Part shown: one piece after another, positions 1-12,400 of the stretch
Position numbering within the stretch: the stretch's first letter is position 1
How the letters are laid out: every line of letters starts with the position of its first letter
NCBI GenBank assembly: GCA_029449245.1
Contig: JANATF010000003.1
Coordinates: 2,976,001-3,040,000 of the forward strand
Reading direction: 5' to 3'
From: Mortierella alpina
Lineage: Eukaryota; Mortierellomycota; Mortierellomycetes; Mortierellales; Mortierellaceae
Length of the DNA: 64,000 nucleotides
Position numbers and translations under genes: made by a program
The notes under the pieces: model-generated
What the model saw: only the letters and a program-made list of their open reading frames with translations
The model's database searches: none
What the model was told of the DNA's origin: nothing

Positions 1-2366
1 GTCTTTGGCATCTTCCTTCGAACTTGTACCCAAACCCTTGTAGTACTTGACCTTCCAGCCTCGAGCACCACCTTCCTCCGCTTTCCATGCCTCATACTCG
101 GGAATAGTGAAGAATGAGCGTGTCTCTCTGCCCTTGGTTGCCTTGACGATGGGCGTGATAAATTCTACAAGAAATCCCGGGATTTGGAGTAGCGAGGGGA
201 AATAATGATCCAGAAAGTTGATAACCAAGCCTTTGATATGTGATCCATCGTGGTCCTGATCCGTCATGATCATCAGATGGCCATATCGTAGCTCGTCAAT
301 GCTTGAATACACTTTTCCTTGCTTGAGTCCCAGAATCTGCTTGATGTAGGCGATCTCCTTGTTTGTCGAAACGGCACTAGTGGCGGTGTCACGGACGTTC
401 AACATCTTTCCGCGAAGAGGGAAAACACCAAAGTGATCACGTCCGATGACACTGAATCCAGCCATAACCAAAGTCTTGGCCGAGTCTCCCTCGGTCAGAA
501 TCAGAGTGCAGTGTCTTCCTCCTCGTCCGGCCTTGTGAGCATCCTCCAGCTTGGGGACGTTGGTTAGGCGCTGTCGGTTGGAAGATCCATCAGTCTTCTT
601 CAAAGCTTGAGTATCCTTGTAGGCAGCCCAGTTGACGACGCCATCCACGATGGGCGACTTGATGATATCCTTGATGAACTTTTCGCTAAGTTCACACTTT
701 GACCCAAAAGCCGACTGCTTCAGAGTCATATTTTCTTTGGTCTGTGAGTCGAAGGCCGGATTCTCGATCAAGCAGTTGACAAAGACCCACATGTGGCTTT
801 TAATGTGGTGAGGCTTGACATGGGTCGATTTCGACTTTTTCTTGACCGTTGCGATCAACTCCTTGACGATCTGGTTCGAAATGTAGTCGACATGTACGCC
901 TCCTTTGGATGTCGAAATACTGTTGACGAAACTGACGTGCTGGAACTGGCCATCGCTTGGGATGCAGGCGATCTCCCATCGGGGGTTAGGAGCATCATAG
1001 ATGAGCTTTGGCTTTTCCTCGCCCTCTCCAGGCACCGGGATGTACATCTCGATGTACTCCTTGAAACTTTTGATCTTGATGCGCTCGCCATTCAGGTATA
1101 CCTTGACGCCCTTGACGCATCCAGCCATGTCGTAGGCACGCTTCTTGAGCAATGCTTCCAAATCGGCGTCAATGCACTCCATGTTGAAGCGTGCAAAGTC
1201 GGGATTAAATGAGATCCGGGTGAACTCCTCGCCCTTTTTCATAGGGCTGATCTTGGGGTTTCCTGTGATCGACATGTTATTACGAAAGACCTGCTTGTAC
1301 GTGAGTCCGTTTGACTTGTCCGCCGTCTCGACAACAAATTCTGAGCTGAAAATGTTGCAGAGCTTGGCTCCGTATCCGTTGCGTCCTCCTGTCACCTTCT
1401 TCTGCGAGTCGTCATAGTTGGACGACGTCAGGAGGTGTCCGAAAATAAGCTCCGGTACATAGCAGCCCTCCTTTTTGTGGATCTCGACTGGAATTCCTCG
1501 ACCATTGTTGTATACTGAGATTCGTCCGTTTTCCTTATCAATGTCGATTTTGACTGTATCCATGGAAGGGTCACGAATCTATAATCACGCGCGATATTAG
1601 GTCGGCAGTTCGTATTCTGCATGTGGAAAAACATATCCCTATCCCGATCCATAAGCCCTGATCAGCGCGTACCTTGTTATCAGCCGCATTCACGATGATC
1701 TCGTCCACGATCTTGTAGAGGCCAGGAACAATATTAACCGCACGGTTCACAAACTTTGTCGAGTCCGGATCCAGCACCCAGAGCATCTGTTGGTTCATCT
1801 CCGTTGTGCCGATATAAGTGTCTGGACGTAACAAAATATGCTCGAGCGGTGTCTTTTTCTGGTAGATCTCCTCAATCGTCTTGTTCTCGTTGTAGTCGGC
1901 TGATTTCTTGAGTGATTTCGGTGCTGGTGGCGTCGCGTCGTCGCTGTCATTCGCGTCCTCATCAATGTCGCTGCTGCTCAACTTGCGTTTTTTGGAAGGG
2001 GCACTAGCAGATCCTGCTTTGGCTCCTGTCTTGGGCGCAGCTTTGGAAGCAGCCTTTGGAGTTGCTTTAGGAGCAGCCTTCTTGGGAGCAGCTTTTGGCT
2101 TTACGACCTGGTTCGGTGGCAACAGTCATAACATAAACAATCAGTCATCCTGGTTCCGCACAACACATTGGCAGCGCTTGAAATGTTTCGCTGTCTTCTT
2201 GATATCTTCTGCTGGGCCTCGCAGCGACATCACAATGGTGGCGACGCAATGGCTGTTTCATAAGGGAGGAGGGAGGGGGCCGTACCTTTTTAGGAGCCTC
2301 TTCTGGGTCATACCCGTCGCTTTCATCGTGCGACATGGCAAAGTTGTCGTCCTCACTGTCCGACAT
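1..2366 (-). CDS. TOP2: DNA topoisomerase II, N-terminal part (cut by window edge)
   Basis: This is the type IIA topoisomerase that passes one DNA duplex through another in the nucleus, using ATP. Three exons are visible: 2366-2286, 2107-1673 and 1578-1 (continuing past the edge), about 698 residues of a family that usually has 1,400-1,500. The N-terminus is acidic, then Ala/Lys/Pro-rich with a KKRK basic patch. The GHKL ATPase domain begins at TPLEHILLRPDTYIG, with DEIIVNAADNK supplying the Mg/ATP Asn region and GGRNGYGAKL (near base 1380) the lid glycines. The Toprim domain shows EGDSAKTL (about 480-505) and the metal-binding DQDHDGSH (about 230-260), followed by YYKGLGTS near the edge. The catalytic tyrosine lies outside the window. 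Both introns are phase 0. The ATG at 2366 is chosen because the first in-frame exon MSDSEDDNFAMSHDES is a typical acidic leader. Identification is very secure. Confidence 0.97.
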
Positions 2367-2563
2367 GGCACTTGTACACAGCTGCGTTCGTGAGCACGGG
2401 GTCTGATTCGAAGACGTGGTGGAATGGTGGTCTGAATGCTATGCTCGAGTACACGGATGAGTGAGGGATGAGTGGGGGATGGACGGGAGGGAATCAAAAG
2501 ACGTTGGACAAAAACACTCGCTCGCGTCTGCTTAAACGCGTCTAAGGGACACCCCTTAAATGT

Positions 2564-5500
2564 TTATTGTTGAAAGAGGGACTCGAAGAAAAACGAATCG
2601 AACATTGGCAGCACTGGCATATCCTGCCAGCCCGTGGCATCCGGCACCGCATGGGCCTGCTGTGGATAGGAACCGTCTAGTAGATAGTCGAGGGAACCGT
2701 GTCCTCTTGTGAACTCGGTCTCAAGTGGCAAAAACTGCGCAGGAAATGTGAATGGGGCCGGTGATGGTCCTCCTGGCACAGTTTCTGCTGACAACGGGTG
2801 CGGATACGTCAACAAGGCGGGCATGCTGGGAAACTGAAGTCCATGGCCTCCAGATGGATTCGAATGCGCCATGACCGGTGTCACCAGTGGAGCATTTGGT
2901 GGAGTCGGACCAAAGGCATATGAAGTGGTTAGGATGTTGCTGTGCGGGTTGTAGGCTGCAGGGGGTTGCGATTGAACGGTCGGCGACGAGACGGGTGATT
3001 CTTGTGGGGGTTTGATCAAACCTGGTCTTCGGTAGATAGAAGAAGCCAGCCTCCATCGTTGCATAGTCTCGACCATTTCTCGGATATATTTTGCTGCAAT
3101 CCCACAAATGCCGAGTGGTCGTGGATGATCGGGATCCTCCTGGTGATCATGGCCATCATCGAGATGGTACTGGTTCTCATCAAACTCCTCTAGTCTCTGA
3201 GCTGCTTGGGACATCAGCAATAGCCTGGAATCAGATGATTCTTGTATGACAAAATATGCAATTAGAACAAAGGCAGCCCCTTCCAGAAACAGCTTGCACG
3301 CATCCACCACAAGTGAGCATGTTAGAAATAAAGGTGCTCCTGTTGCCTCGATGACACCTTCGGGCCTTTGCTGACGTGTCGCAGATTCGCCTCGGATGGT
3401 CATTCGACGATTGAAAAAGACGAATGACGATACCAGTTTTTCAGACAGCTCGAGGCGGCTCTTGCCTAGAATCGATGTGCGCTCCCTCAAGTCTGTATCG
3501 CGCTGCAGTGAGTCCACGAAATCCCTGGCAGAGAATCCAGAATCGAATTGGCCCGTGTAGAGACTGCAGATACTGAAAGTACAGAGCATCGAGAATATGG
3601 TGCTCGACTCGAGCTGAGACCAGTCTTCCATCAGAATTGCGGTCGGGTACAAGGCAAAGGGGGCCATATCCACCTGCTTGCTTTGCTCAATTCGCTGTCT
3701 TTCATCAAGAGCACAGGTCACAACCTCCACAATCTTGTCCATTGTTTGGACGCTGGTAGCGCGAGTCTTTATGTGATGGACACCAGCCTCGGGTCGCATG
3801 GAATGATCCTCGCCTTTTGCAAAATCGAGAATGTGCTCGACTTTTGCCAATGTTCCGTGAAAGTCGGCCATGGATTTCATTCTGTAGACAAGAATTGTAC
3901 GACCTTCCATAGATAAAGAAAGCAGCGTAGATAAAACGAAGAAAAGTGTCAACAGGGGCAACATTCTGCAGCAGGGTATTTTGAAACCATGTCTGAACGC
4001 CTACCTGCTGAGCGCAGCTTCTCTCCGTCTTCGTCAACTTCGCCTGCAAGTGAGCCATCAACGAACCTGTCCACATTGAGAGACGGCGTGGCAATCTTTT
4101 TTCCATCCTCGTCAATGCAGGTCATACAGTTTGCCTGTTGTGCCAAATCACCCAGGTCGTTAAGCACGCGGAGCTTGGTCTTGACGAGGACATAGTGGCC
4201 CTCCCAGAGTCGTAGACTCATCCAGAGTGAGGCAGCGACCATCAGCTGCGAGAGCTGACCCTCATGCAAAATGTCCTTGTGGCGGCTCAGCTGCCTGTGC
4301 AACACTTGGACAGACCTGTCGAGGCCAAGCTCTCGGGCGATGAAAAGCGCAGCCGTTAGAACACTTTCTCCCGCTACTCCGTTGCCCCTTGCTGCCTGAT
4401 CGCCTTGGCCACCACTGGCCGAGGTCCCTATGAGACTTGGATCGTGAGCCAGCAGTAGCTCGAATGCTTGCACTATCCGTATGTCACGCATGGACGACAG
4501 GAGGAGCTGTGTTCCAAGACGGTCTACTAGGGCTGATAGAGCCCTCATGAGGCTCGATGACTGTGTATAATGATGTCGAGATGCCACAAGGCACATGGAC
4601 GAAAGGAGGAATAAGGATGCCTTGCTCCGTTGATGACTATGGGCGTCATAAAGTAGGTCGATAACAGGCAGGTGGGGGTGCCAGGCTAGATACATCTTCA
4701 TACTGTAAAAACATGCGTAGAAGTACTGGTCAGAGTGGAATGTGTACCCTGCGCTGAAAGTAAAAAAGTAGAACGAGCTGCACTCTACCTGGACTTAAGC
4801 CTTAAGCATTCCTGCCTGTCGATCATATCGATCACGTCAATGGGTGGCAATCCATGGGAGGGAGAATGGATTCGACCAAGTAAGTACCGGGTGAATTGAG
4901 GCTGCTGCGAGGCATAGTCTACAAGCACAGAGAGTGTTCTCCACACGGATCGCCATGTCCGATCCACCGATTTTTGAGGGCAGTAGTGGTTTCCTTTGTC
5001 CGAGCTTGGCTCGAGCAACGGGCCAAGGGTGGATGGCCCTCTCGGTGATCTGCTCTGGTTTGATTGCGACCCATTGCCCTTCGCTGCCGGGTTCCGTCTT
5101 CCGAGACTCTTGGGACTGGCGTGAGTTTGGGTGCGACCACTTTGCTCGTCTGGGTAAGGTGATGTGGGGGTCTGTGATCGAGAGGCGGCGGCAGCAAAGT
5201 GCTCGGTCGATATGTGGAAGAACTGGCTGGACGAAGAGAGTGCAGGGGAGGCGGAGGCGGCTTGCGGCGATGGACTGACGATCAAGTTCAATGACGACGC
5301 CTGCGAGGTGGTGGGGGGCGATTGTGCTGCCACAACAGCCTCTGCTGCGTTGACGAGTTGAGCTAGTGGGCCCCATACTTCGGGAAAGCTGTAGTTAGGG
5401 TCACGGCTGCTCCTCCGTGGTGGCAGCTTGGGCTTCCGTTTCCTGTCTCCGTCCCACACAACGCAGTCAATGTCCAGGACGTTGCAGCGGTGGCATCGTT

Positions 5501-5795
5501 TGGAAACGGGCACAGGGTCGTGTGAGGATGGCACAAAGAGATCTGGAAGCTCACAGCGAGCCTTCTTCTCTCGGCAGTTGAGGCAGCTGCGCTTGGCTAA
5601 AGGACGCTTGGATCGTTTCGCTGGTGGTTTTGCTGGAGGCGGTGGCTGTTGTGCGCTGTCCTGGTTAAGGTGGCTGGAAGGAAAAGACGAAGCGGCGGAC
5701 GAAGAAGGGGGATTGGACTTTGCCATAGCGAAGTGGGGAAGAAAGGCGTCTGTTTGGGATTCACGCGCAAGTCCGAGCGAAGCGGAGAGAGCCAC
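2564..5795 (-). CDS. Zn(II)2Cys6 fungal-specific transcription factor
   Basis: A likely nuclear DNA-binding regulator of about 1,031 residues. Exons as read: 5795-4789, 4753-4005 and 3903-2564; these add up to a whole number of codons. The binuclear zinc cluster is near residues 70-110: CLNCREKKARC, then a long loop, then CHRCNVLDIDC (C-x2-C-x6-C, loop, C-x2-C-x6-C). It sits after a Ser/Pro-rich leader with the basic patch KRSKRPLAKR. A middle homology region follows in exons 2 and 3; LAWHPHLPVID resembles the start of the fungal_trans domain. The C-terminus is Pro/Ser/His-rich. The first intron would be only 35 bases (4788-4754), unusually short, but it restores an open frame into the domain. 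An alternative start is the methionine at 5723. Target genes cannot be told from the sequence. It is divergent from the RTA1-like gene, and its stop lies only about 200 bases from the TOP2 start. Confidence 0.88.
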
Positions 5796-6268
5796 GACAA
5801 GGGCTCAGGGAGTGCGGCAGCGATGGCGCCGATGGAGAAGCGCAATGCGAAGCGGAATGGGTGCAGATGGACAATCAACGGCGACAAATGGGACAAAAGA
5901 GACAAAAGAGACAAAAGAGAGCCACAACTCCGGTGGGGTTAGTGGACGGCAATAGCCTGCGAAACCTAAAAGTCATAAAGGGCTGTTCCCTCTTGGCAAA
6001 GCTCATGCGCGATCCAATTGCTCGATAAGCAATTAGCACTTTCAGGCCCAGGTCGGGAGGGTGCGAGTCGTATGACACACTGGGCCTTGTAGTCGCGGGC
6101 CGACGCGTATAAAGCTGGACGTCCTTGGATCCTCGAGCCAGCAGAAAAGCAAAGTCAAGCATCTCTCTCTTTCTCTCTCTCAACTCTCATTCAACCCCTC
6201 GGTCTACACTCTGATCAACCACTCTGTCTGCCACACCTTCGATCCAATAACTATCACGAACCACGACG
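5796..6268. promoter_or_regulatory. Divergent intergenic region between the Zn2Cys6 factor and the RTA1-like gene
   Basis: This shared upstream region serves two genes transcribed away from each other. A TATA box lies on the plus side at 6108-6113, and a CT-rich leader (about 6158-6180) precedes the RTA1-like ATG. On the other side there is a short GACAAAA-type tandem repeat at about 5890-5920. No gene is seen here. Whether the zinc-cluster factor controls its neighbour is unknown; divergent regulator-transporter pairs are common in fungi. Confidence 0.6.
6108..6113 (+). promoter_or_regulatory. TATA box of the RTA1-like gene
   Basis: TATAAA stands about 155 bases before the ATG at 6269, followed by a CT-rich stretch near 6160-6180 that would be close to the 5' leader. 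It fits a core promoter by position and sequence only. Confidence 0.6.
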
Positions 6269-7471
6269 ATGTCTGCACGCAGCCTGTCTGTCTGGGCTTG
6301 CTACGCACTGGTGCTCTTGAGCACCGTGTCTGCCCAGTCCATGCCCAACGCCACAGCGTCTAGCACCGAATACACCGGCCCTCTCAAATACAAGCCGCAC
6401 GTTGCAGGCAATGCCATCTTTGGTGGTCTATATGCAATCCTCGGAGTCCTCTACTCTTCCTACATCTGGAAATACAGTGACAAGTGGGCATTGTGTCTTC
6501 CGATCGGTGCCCTGGCCTCTGCTGTCGGATTCTTTAGCAGACTCGCACTCGATCCACTCGATGTGAGCCTTGGCCTCTATATTCTCCAATCACTCCTCGT
6601 TGTTGTCTCTCCCTCTGCATTCCTCGCATTCAACTACATGCTCTACGGTCGCCTTATCACCGCCATTGATCCAAAATTCGGTAACAGCGATGGCAAAGCA
6701 GCCGAGTCAAGGATGGAAAAATCGCGCTTCTCCTTCATTCCTCCTCGAGTCGTCGGGCGCACGTTTGTTTGGTCGGACATCATTACATTTTTCGTACAAA
6801 TGTCTGCTGGAGGCCTTCAGGCAGCAGGAGGATCCGACAACCAAACGTTGGCGGAGTTGGGCGACAAATTGTTCCTCGTCGGTGTCTCTGCCCAGGGTAT
6901 CTCGTACCTTCTCTTCACAGCCCTTCTGACGGTGGCCTTGCAGCGACTAATTGCCGACAGAAAGCAGAACTCTAGCGGTCTTGCAGGAACCGGCTGGTGG
7001 GGTCTTGATAGAAACACCACGTTCATCGCCAACGCCCTTTACTTCTCCAGCATCTTCATCATCGTAAGTGGCACTATTTTTTTTCCCAAGCCTATTCTTG
7101 ACCTCTCGGATATTAACGGCCATCAATCGTTTCATTGTCGGACAGTTGCGCTCCGTTTACCGTATTGTCGAATTCACACAGGGCTACAGCGGATACCTCA
7201 TCAGCCATGAGGGTAAGCCAGCGCTTCAGACTAACAATGCTCGGTTGATGAATATGTGTTTCCAAACCCCATGCGCTAACCTGCTCCCTTCCTGCTATTT
7301 TCTCCACAAGTCTACCTGTTTGTGCTCGATGCCGGCCCACTTGTCCTCGCCATTGGAGTCTGGGCCTTCATGTGGCCCACTGTGCTCCTCGACACCATCG
7401 CAAGGGAAGTTCGACAAGAGCCACCACGCACCCAAACCTCCGAGAGGAACGACTGGGTTCCTCTTGTGTAG
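6269..7471 (+). CDS. RTA1-like multispanning membrane protein
   Basis: A member of the fungal RTA1/lipid-translocating exporter-like family, seven-helix proteins linked in yeasts to lipid handling and resistance to membrane-active compounds. Exons 6269-7063, 7146-7212 and 7311-7471 give 340 residues, close to the usual 280-350. An N-terminal signal-like segment ends near VSAQS, and the short outer part carries N-glycosylation sequons (NAT). Hydrophobic segments follow, with family hallmarks FNYMLYGRLI, SDIITFFVQMSAGGLQAAGG and, after the first intron, LRSVYRIVEFTQGYSGYLISHE. The last exon holds the final membrane helix (LVLAIGVWAFMWPTVLL) and a short polar tail. All junctions are GT-AG. Location is likely the plasma or an internal membrane. 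The exact substrate is not known for this family, so I assign no transport reaction. Confidence 0.9.
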
Positions 7472-9403
7472 GTCTTACAAGGTCGTCCCTGGCTTCTCAT
7501 AAAATACGTGTTTGAAGACGATTTTCTTCCAACACATGCATAGAATAGTCTGTACATCGTATGGGCACGTCAATACAATCCTTGCTCTCTTTGGCATGGA
7601 GGTCTATATCACCATCAGATTGACAGCAGAACGATCCTTCCTTTTCTGAAGAATTGTTGGACAGGTCCAAACTTCTTCGCGTTGCAGGCTGACATGTTCA
7701 TCCCAACACGAGATCTGTCGTGGTCATTTGTGTATCATCATCTTGTGAGATTGCAGCAACTATGACCCGAACACCATGGGACATGGCAGCTGTGGTCCTC
7801 AGTAATGATTTCGACGGCGAGCGCCCATGTCCGAAATCTGTTTGCCTATTACTCGTTTTCTTGACCCATGCAATCGCTTGTCCATCACCCTAGCGTACCT
7901 CCCATGAGTCTAGCGCTTTCATTGCTTCTCGCTTTACGCATCTCAGTGTGGCCAAAGACTCGTCTGTCATTGCCCTAACCCTCTAGCGCGTACACGAGGC
8001 TCCAGCCATGCATATATTTCAGGAGTCGAGGGCAAGGGAGGTGGCAAGCATGGCCTTCAACAGTCGCGATGAGGGGGGACTAAGAGGAGATCAGGAGAGG
8101 CGAGACGAGCCATAGGATCTTGCGTAACGTTCTCCGAGCTTTACCCCCCATCCAAACACCCCAGTGGACAGTGGGCTGAATCGGGTTGTGTCCAAGACCC
8201 CTTGCAGAGGTCCTAAGAGGTCTGAAGAGGTCTTCAAGCAAGCTTGCCAGCCACCAGGCCAATGGAACCCTGCGGGTGCACAATGCCGTTTTATAGAGGC
8301 TAAATGTGGGCGAAGGCTCGTGACACCACAGCGCAGAGACCACAGTGTCTCGACCACGACCGATTTAGCCGCCGCGGGTTGTCCACACGCCCAGAACTTC
8401 CAAATGCGGACGCCCTGGCCGTCTGGCCCTAGCCCAGGGTGCTCAGACGGAGACGTTGCGCGGCTGGAGGAGAAATGAAGAGGAGGGTGCAGAGGACGGT
8501 GGAGGAGTGGACGAGGACAGGAGTGGATTCAGCCACCATGGGACAGGACAAGGATGAGGACGAGGATGAGGCGAGGATGAGGACGAGGAGGAAGAGTGGG
8601 TGCACCACCATAGGATAGTTCTCTTGCTGACCTTTGCTCTGCCTTCCTGTTCGTTTTCTCTTTTTCCTTATCTTCCGGTCTCTTGCTCTCTCTATTTCTC
8701 TCTCTCTTGCCTCTGCTGCTCGACTCGTTCTTTGGGATCCACCTTTCGGGCACCACCCACTCTGCCACTCTGCTGCTTCTCTCTCTTCTTTTCTTTTTGC
8801 CTTCTCAGTTCTCCCTCCCCATGTCACTCTGTACGCTCTTTTCTTTCCTTCCTCGCTGACCCCCTTGAAATACTCACCCGCTCCGTCTCTCAAGACTCAC
8901 GCTCTTTGCATCCCTTTTGTCACTCCAGTCCCTGGATGCTGCATGTGACATTGTCACATTCGCAAAGCACATCCTCATTGCTGTCCTCATTGCTGTCCTC
9001 TTTGCTATCCTCATTGCCATCCTCATTGCATTCTCCATTCTCCATTCTCTATTCTCCATCCGCCGTTCATTGCTCTAGTCTTCCTCGCCTTACCTGATCG
9101 CGCCTGCCACACTTCCTAGCGCACTGCGAAAGAAGATAGCCTTATAGGAAGGCGTTCCACACTCGACCAACAGACCGGACGTTTGTTTCTCTCTCGCACT
9201 AGGCTTGGCCACGACCCTTCTGTTCTCCTCACTTGTTCTCTGCCTTCCCACAGCCTCTCCCACCTCCGCCGGTTGTCAGCTGGTCGCCTCGACGTCGGTC
9301 CTTTGCTCCTTCCTCCTCTCAGACTCGCCTCCTTTGGCTCCATCGCCACGCAGGCACGCTGCCTCTCAGCCCCTGAAGGCTCTTTTCAGGTGGTGCCTCG
9401 TTC
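7472..9403. other. Intergenic region, RTA1-like 3' side and transporter 5' side
   Basis: No gene is supported in these 1.9 kb. The left part is the presumed 3' UTR of the RTA1-like gene. From about 8600 to 9400 the plus strand is very rich in C and T, typical of fungal promoters and leaders, and it feeds into the transporter gene at 9404. The long open frames here are produced by that pyrimidine bias. A 12-base minisatellite sits at 8972-9031. Confidence 0.6.
8972..9031 (+). repeat. 12-base minisatellite, five copies
   Basis: Five consecutive 12-base units of the form TCCTCATTGCTG, with the third to fifth copies showing substitutions. It lies in the pyrimidine-rich upstream region of the amino-acid transporter gene. 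Confidence 0.85.
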
Positions 9404-12400
9404 ATGGCCACCACAATAGAGTCGGAGCTTCTTTCTGTCCCATCTCCCCTCGGTTCTGGCTTTTGTCCATCATCTCCACCAGGAGCACCACCGCTGACAG
9501 CAGGCACCGCAGGGCCTGGGACCAACTCTGCGCACTCTGGGAGCATTCGTGAACACCTCTCGACCTTGGTGCGATCCGTCTCGCACCAGTCTCATCGCAA
9601 CTCCGTCATCTCGTCCCATCGCAGCATCAACTCGGTGCGGAGCCATATATCCAGCTTCCAAAATGTCCGATTCGACCCAGATCCTATCAAGGACATATCC
9701 TTCTGGGGCGGCACGGCGCTTTTGATATCCAATATGACCGGCCCAGGTCTCGTCACGCTGCCCATCGTTGCCCAGTCTGCAGGATGGCTGCCCACAATCC
9801 TCGGCTTCGTGCTCGTTGCGACACTGAGTACCCTTAGCAGCCTGTTCATTTGCGAGGCCATGACCGAGGTTCCAGGGAACGAATATTTCCAGTCGAATGT
9901 AAGTTGGCTCGGTCCATACAATGTTTCTTCTACACATCACGTACACAATTAGCCTAATGCTTTTGGCTCCTTGCCTTCCCCGACCTAGGTTGAGTTTTCC
10001 AACTTGGTCGAATGCTTTTTCGGTCGTCGATATCATCTGCTAGTGCAGATCATCTGCTTCCTGGCCATGCAGACAACCAACATCGCATCAATCGCGGTCT
10101 CTGCCCAGCTGTTTGATAACCTCTTGATCCAGATCTTTCACCGCACATGTGGATTCGAGATCTACCCACATCCATCGTTCGTATGTGTGTCTGTGCAGCT
10201 CCATTCCGCAAGTCCCTTCACGGGTGTGATGATAATGACCGCCGGCGTGCTTCTGGCGCTCGTCATGATCCTGCCCCTTGCCCTTCTCAAGCTGAGCGAA
10301 AACATCTGGCTGCAGCTGGCTTCGTTCATCCTTATGATCATGATCGTCATCCAGTGGATAGTGACATTCTTCATGCATGGACTGGACACGACTTTGGTGC
10401 CTGCAGTGGGATCGGATATCGGGCAAACATTTGGGACGATTCTTTTCAACTACGCCTTTATCACCACCGTGCCTTCCTGGGCAAACGCCAAGCAGCCCAG
10501 CGTCTCGATCCATAAAACAGTAGGCTGGAGTGTGACCATCACTACCACCATCTACCTAATGGTCGCCATCGTCGGAGGAATGGCTTTCCCGATTCAAAGC
10601 AACTCGTCCTTGATCCAGGCTATCAGCTCCTCCCCCAATGCTACCACGCTTTCTCTGATTGCCGGATATACATTTCCCATTGCGGCTCTCATCACATCCG
10701 TGCCCATCAACATTATTGTCATTCGCTACAACCTTATCCAGTCTGGTGCCTGCAACATGATATGGTCCAACGTGCTTTCAGGAGTCCTCCCTTGGTTGAT
10801 TGCGATTCCGTGCATGACTGGATCAGGACTGACGACAGTCATCAATTGGAGCTCTCTCTTCCTCGTCTCGACAGCCAACTTCATCATCCCTTTTATCCTC
10901 TACATCTATTCCAAGAGACACAGGGAGAAACTAAACAGGCTGCCGATTATAGAGATGGAGCAGCATGCGCGACTGTCTAGAGAAGTGTCAAGGAGCTCGC
11001 TTCCAGGACAGCTCAGACGTGATATCAGTGCTGGTGGATCCATTCGTCGCCGCCATATGCGCTTGAGCTCTCAATCACATCCTGATCTGACCATGGCGCC
11101 ACCAACGGCGATTGCGGCTGCCTCTGTGATACCGGTTGCTGTGGGAATAGGGGGCAGTGGTCTAGTACGTCAAAGCATCTCGGAGGACAACTTGATGGGA
11201 GAGTCTTCACGGCGAGGAGATCATCGCCGTCACTATAATCATCAGCTCGGCAGTTCCGGTCTAGGTAGCACGAGCGAATACGGTGAACCTGTCAGCGGAC
11301 CGTATTTTTCATATTCACGCGACGGAGAGCTCTTTGAACGCGAATCTAAAACAGCCGCAATGGACCCTTCCGATCCACGTTCACAGGCGTCCTCAGTTCA
11401 TCGTCCTTCTGGCGTCTCGACCGTTATTTTGCACGATCCAATCACGGAGATGGTTCAGAGAAAATCTGCACTGCCTAGAAGGGTTTCTCACAAGGACAAG
11501 ATCTTGTCCATGATCTCGGAGCGACACAAGCGGGCAATGGAACAGCAAGCTATGACGATCGAAGAAGAGCAAAATGAAAAGCCCGTGCCACCAATGATTC
11601 TCCTCAGTCAAAGCACGGCTCCTGAGGTAGACGACGAGGACTTTGATGACGAGCCATTGCAGTTCGGGATACATTCAAGGGAGAGCATGTCATCAGAGTG
11701 CGAAAAGATGAGCGATAAGGATTCAAAGGAGGAACCTGCTTTCACGGAACCGCCAGAAGTCACCAGCCAAGCGACAGCCGTCAAGAAACTCAACAGGAAG
11801 AGCTCAATCATACCTGCACACAAACAGAGCGGGACTACCCTCTCCTTATCGCCATCATCTTCACCTCCTGGATCGAATGCACCACCAACGTTGGAACTGC
11901 GACGCCCTGATGATGCGCGACCTGGAAGCCCATTCCATGCAGGAAATGAGTCCACGCTGGAGGCATCATTCCTCCATGATTCTCTGAGGACTCCATTCGC
12001 TGCGGCTGCACTTCCAGGACTTGGCGGTCATGTCGAGACAAAATCTGCGTCCTCAATGTTTCGTTCAGGTGGGTCTTCAAGAGACTCTCTCAAGCCAGAA
12101 AGAATCGTAACGGATGTGACCCGACTCGGACCTAGATCTAACGGAGCGTCCAGTAGCACATCCTCGGCACAACCCCACCACTCACCTTCGACCCCAGATT
12201 CAGCAGGCAGTGTTCATTCTTTGGAACGACGAGTATCCTTTTCAGATGAGCCGCGACTGACGCTTTCACCTCCCGAACTGGAGCGCAAGCCCTCATTCGG
12301 AGATGAAACAAAGCGAGCTATGAAGGCAGCAGTGGCAACTCTACGAGGTGTGAGCCCTAGTCGGCTGACCTCCGGCTCTAGTTCGAACTACAAAACACGC

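Noticed and set aside
8600-9097. Open frames of 100-165 codons upstream of the transporter
   Set aside because: They come from a strongly C/T-rich stretch with Ser/Leu/Pro-only translation, typical of fungal promoter and leader sequence.
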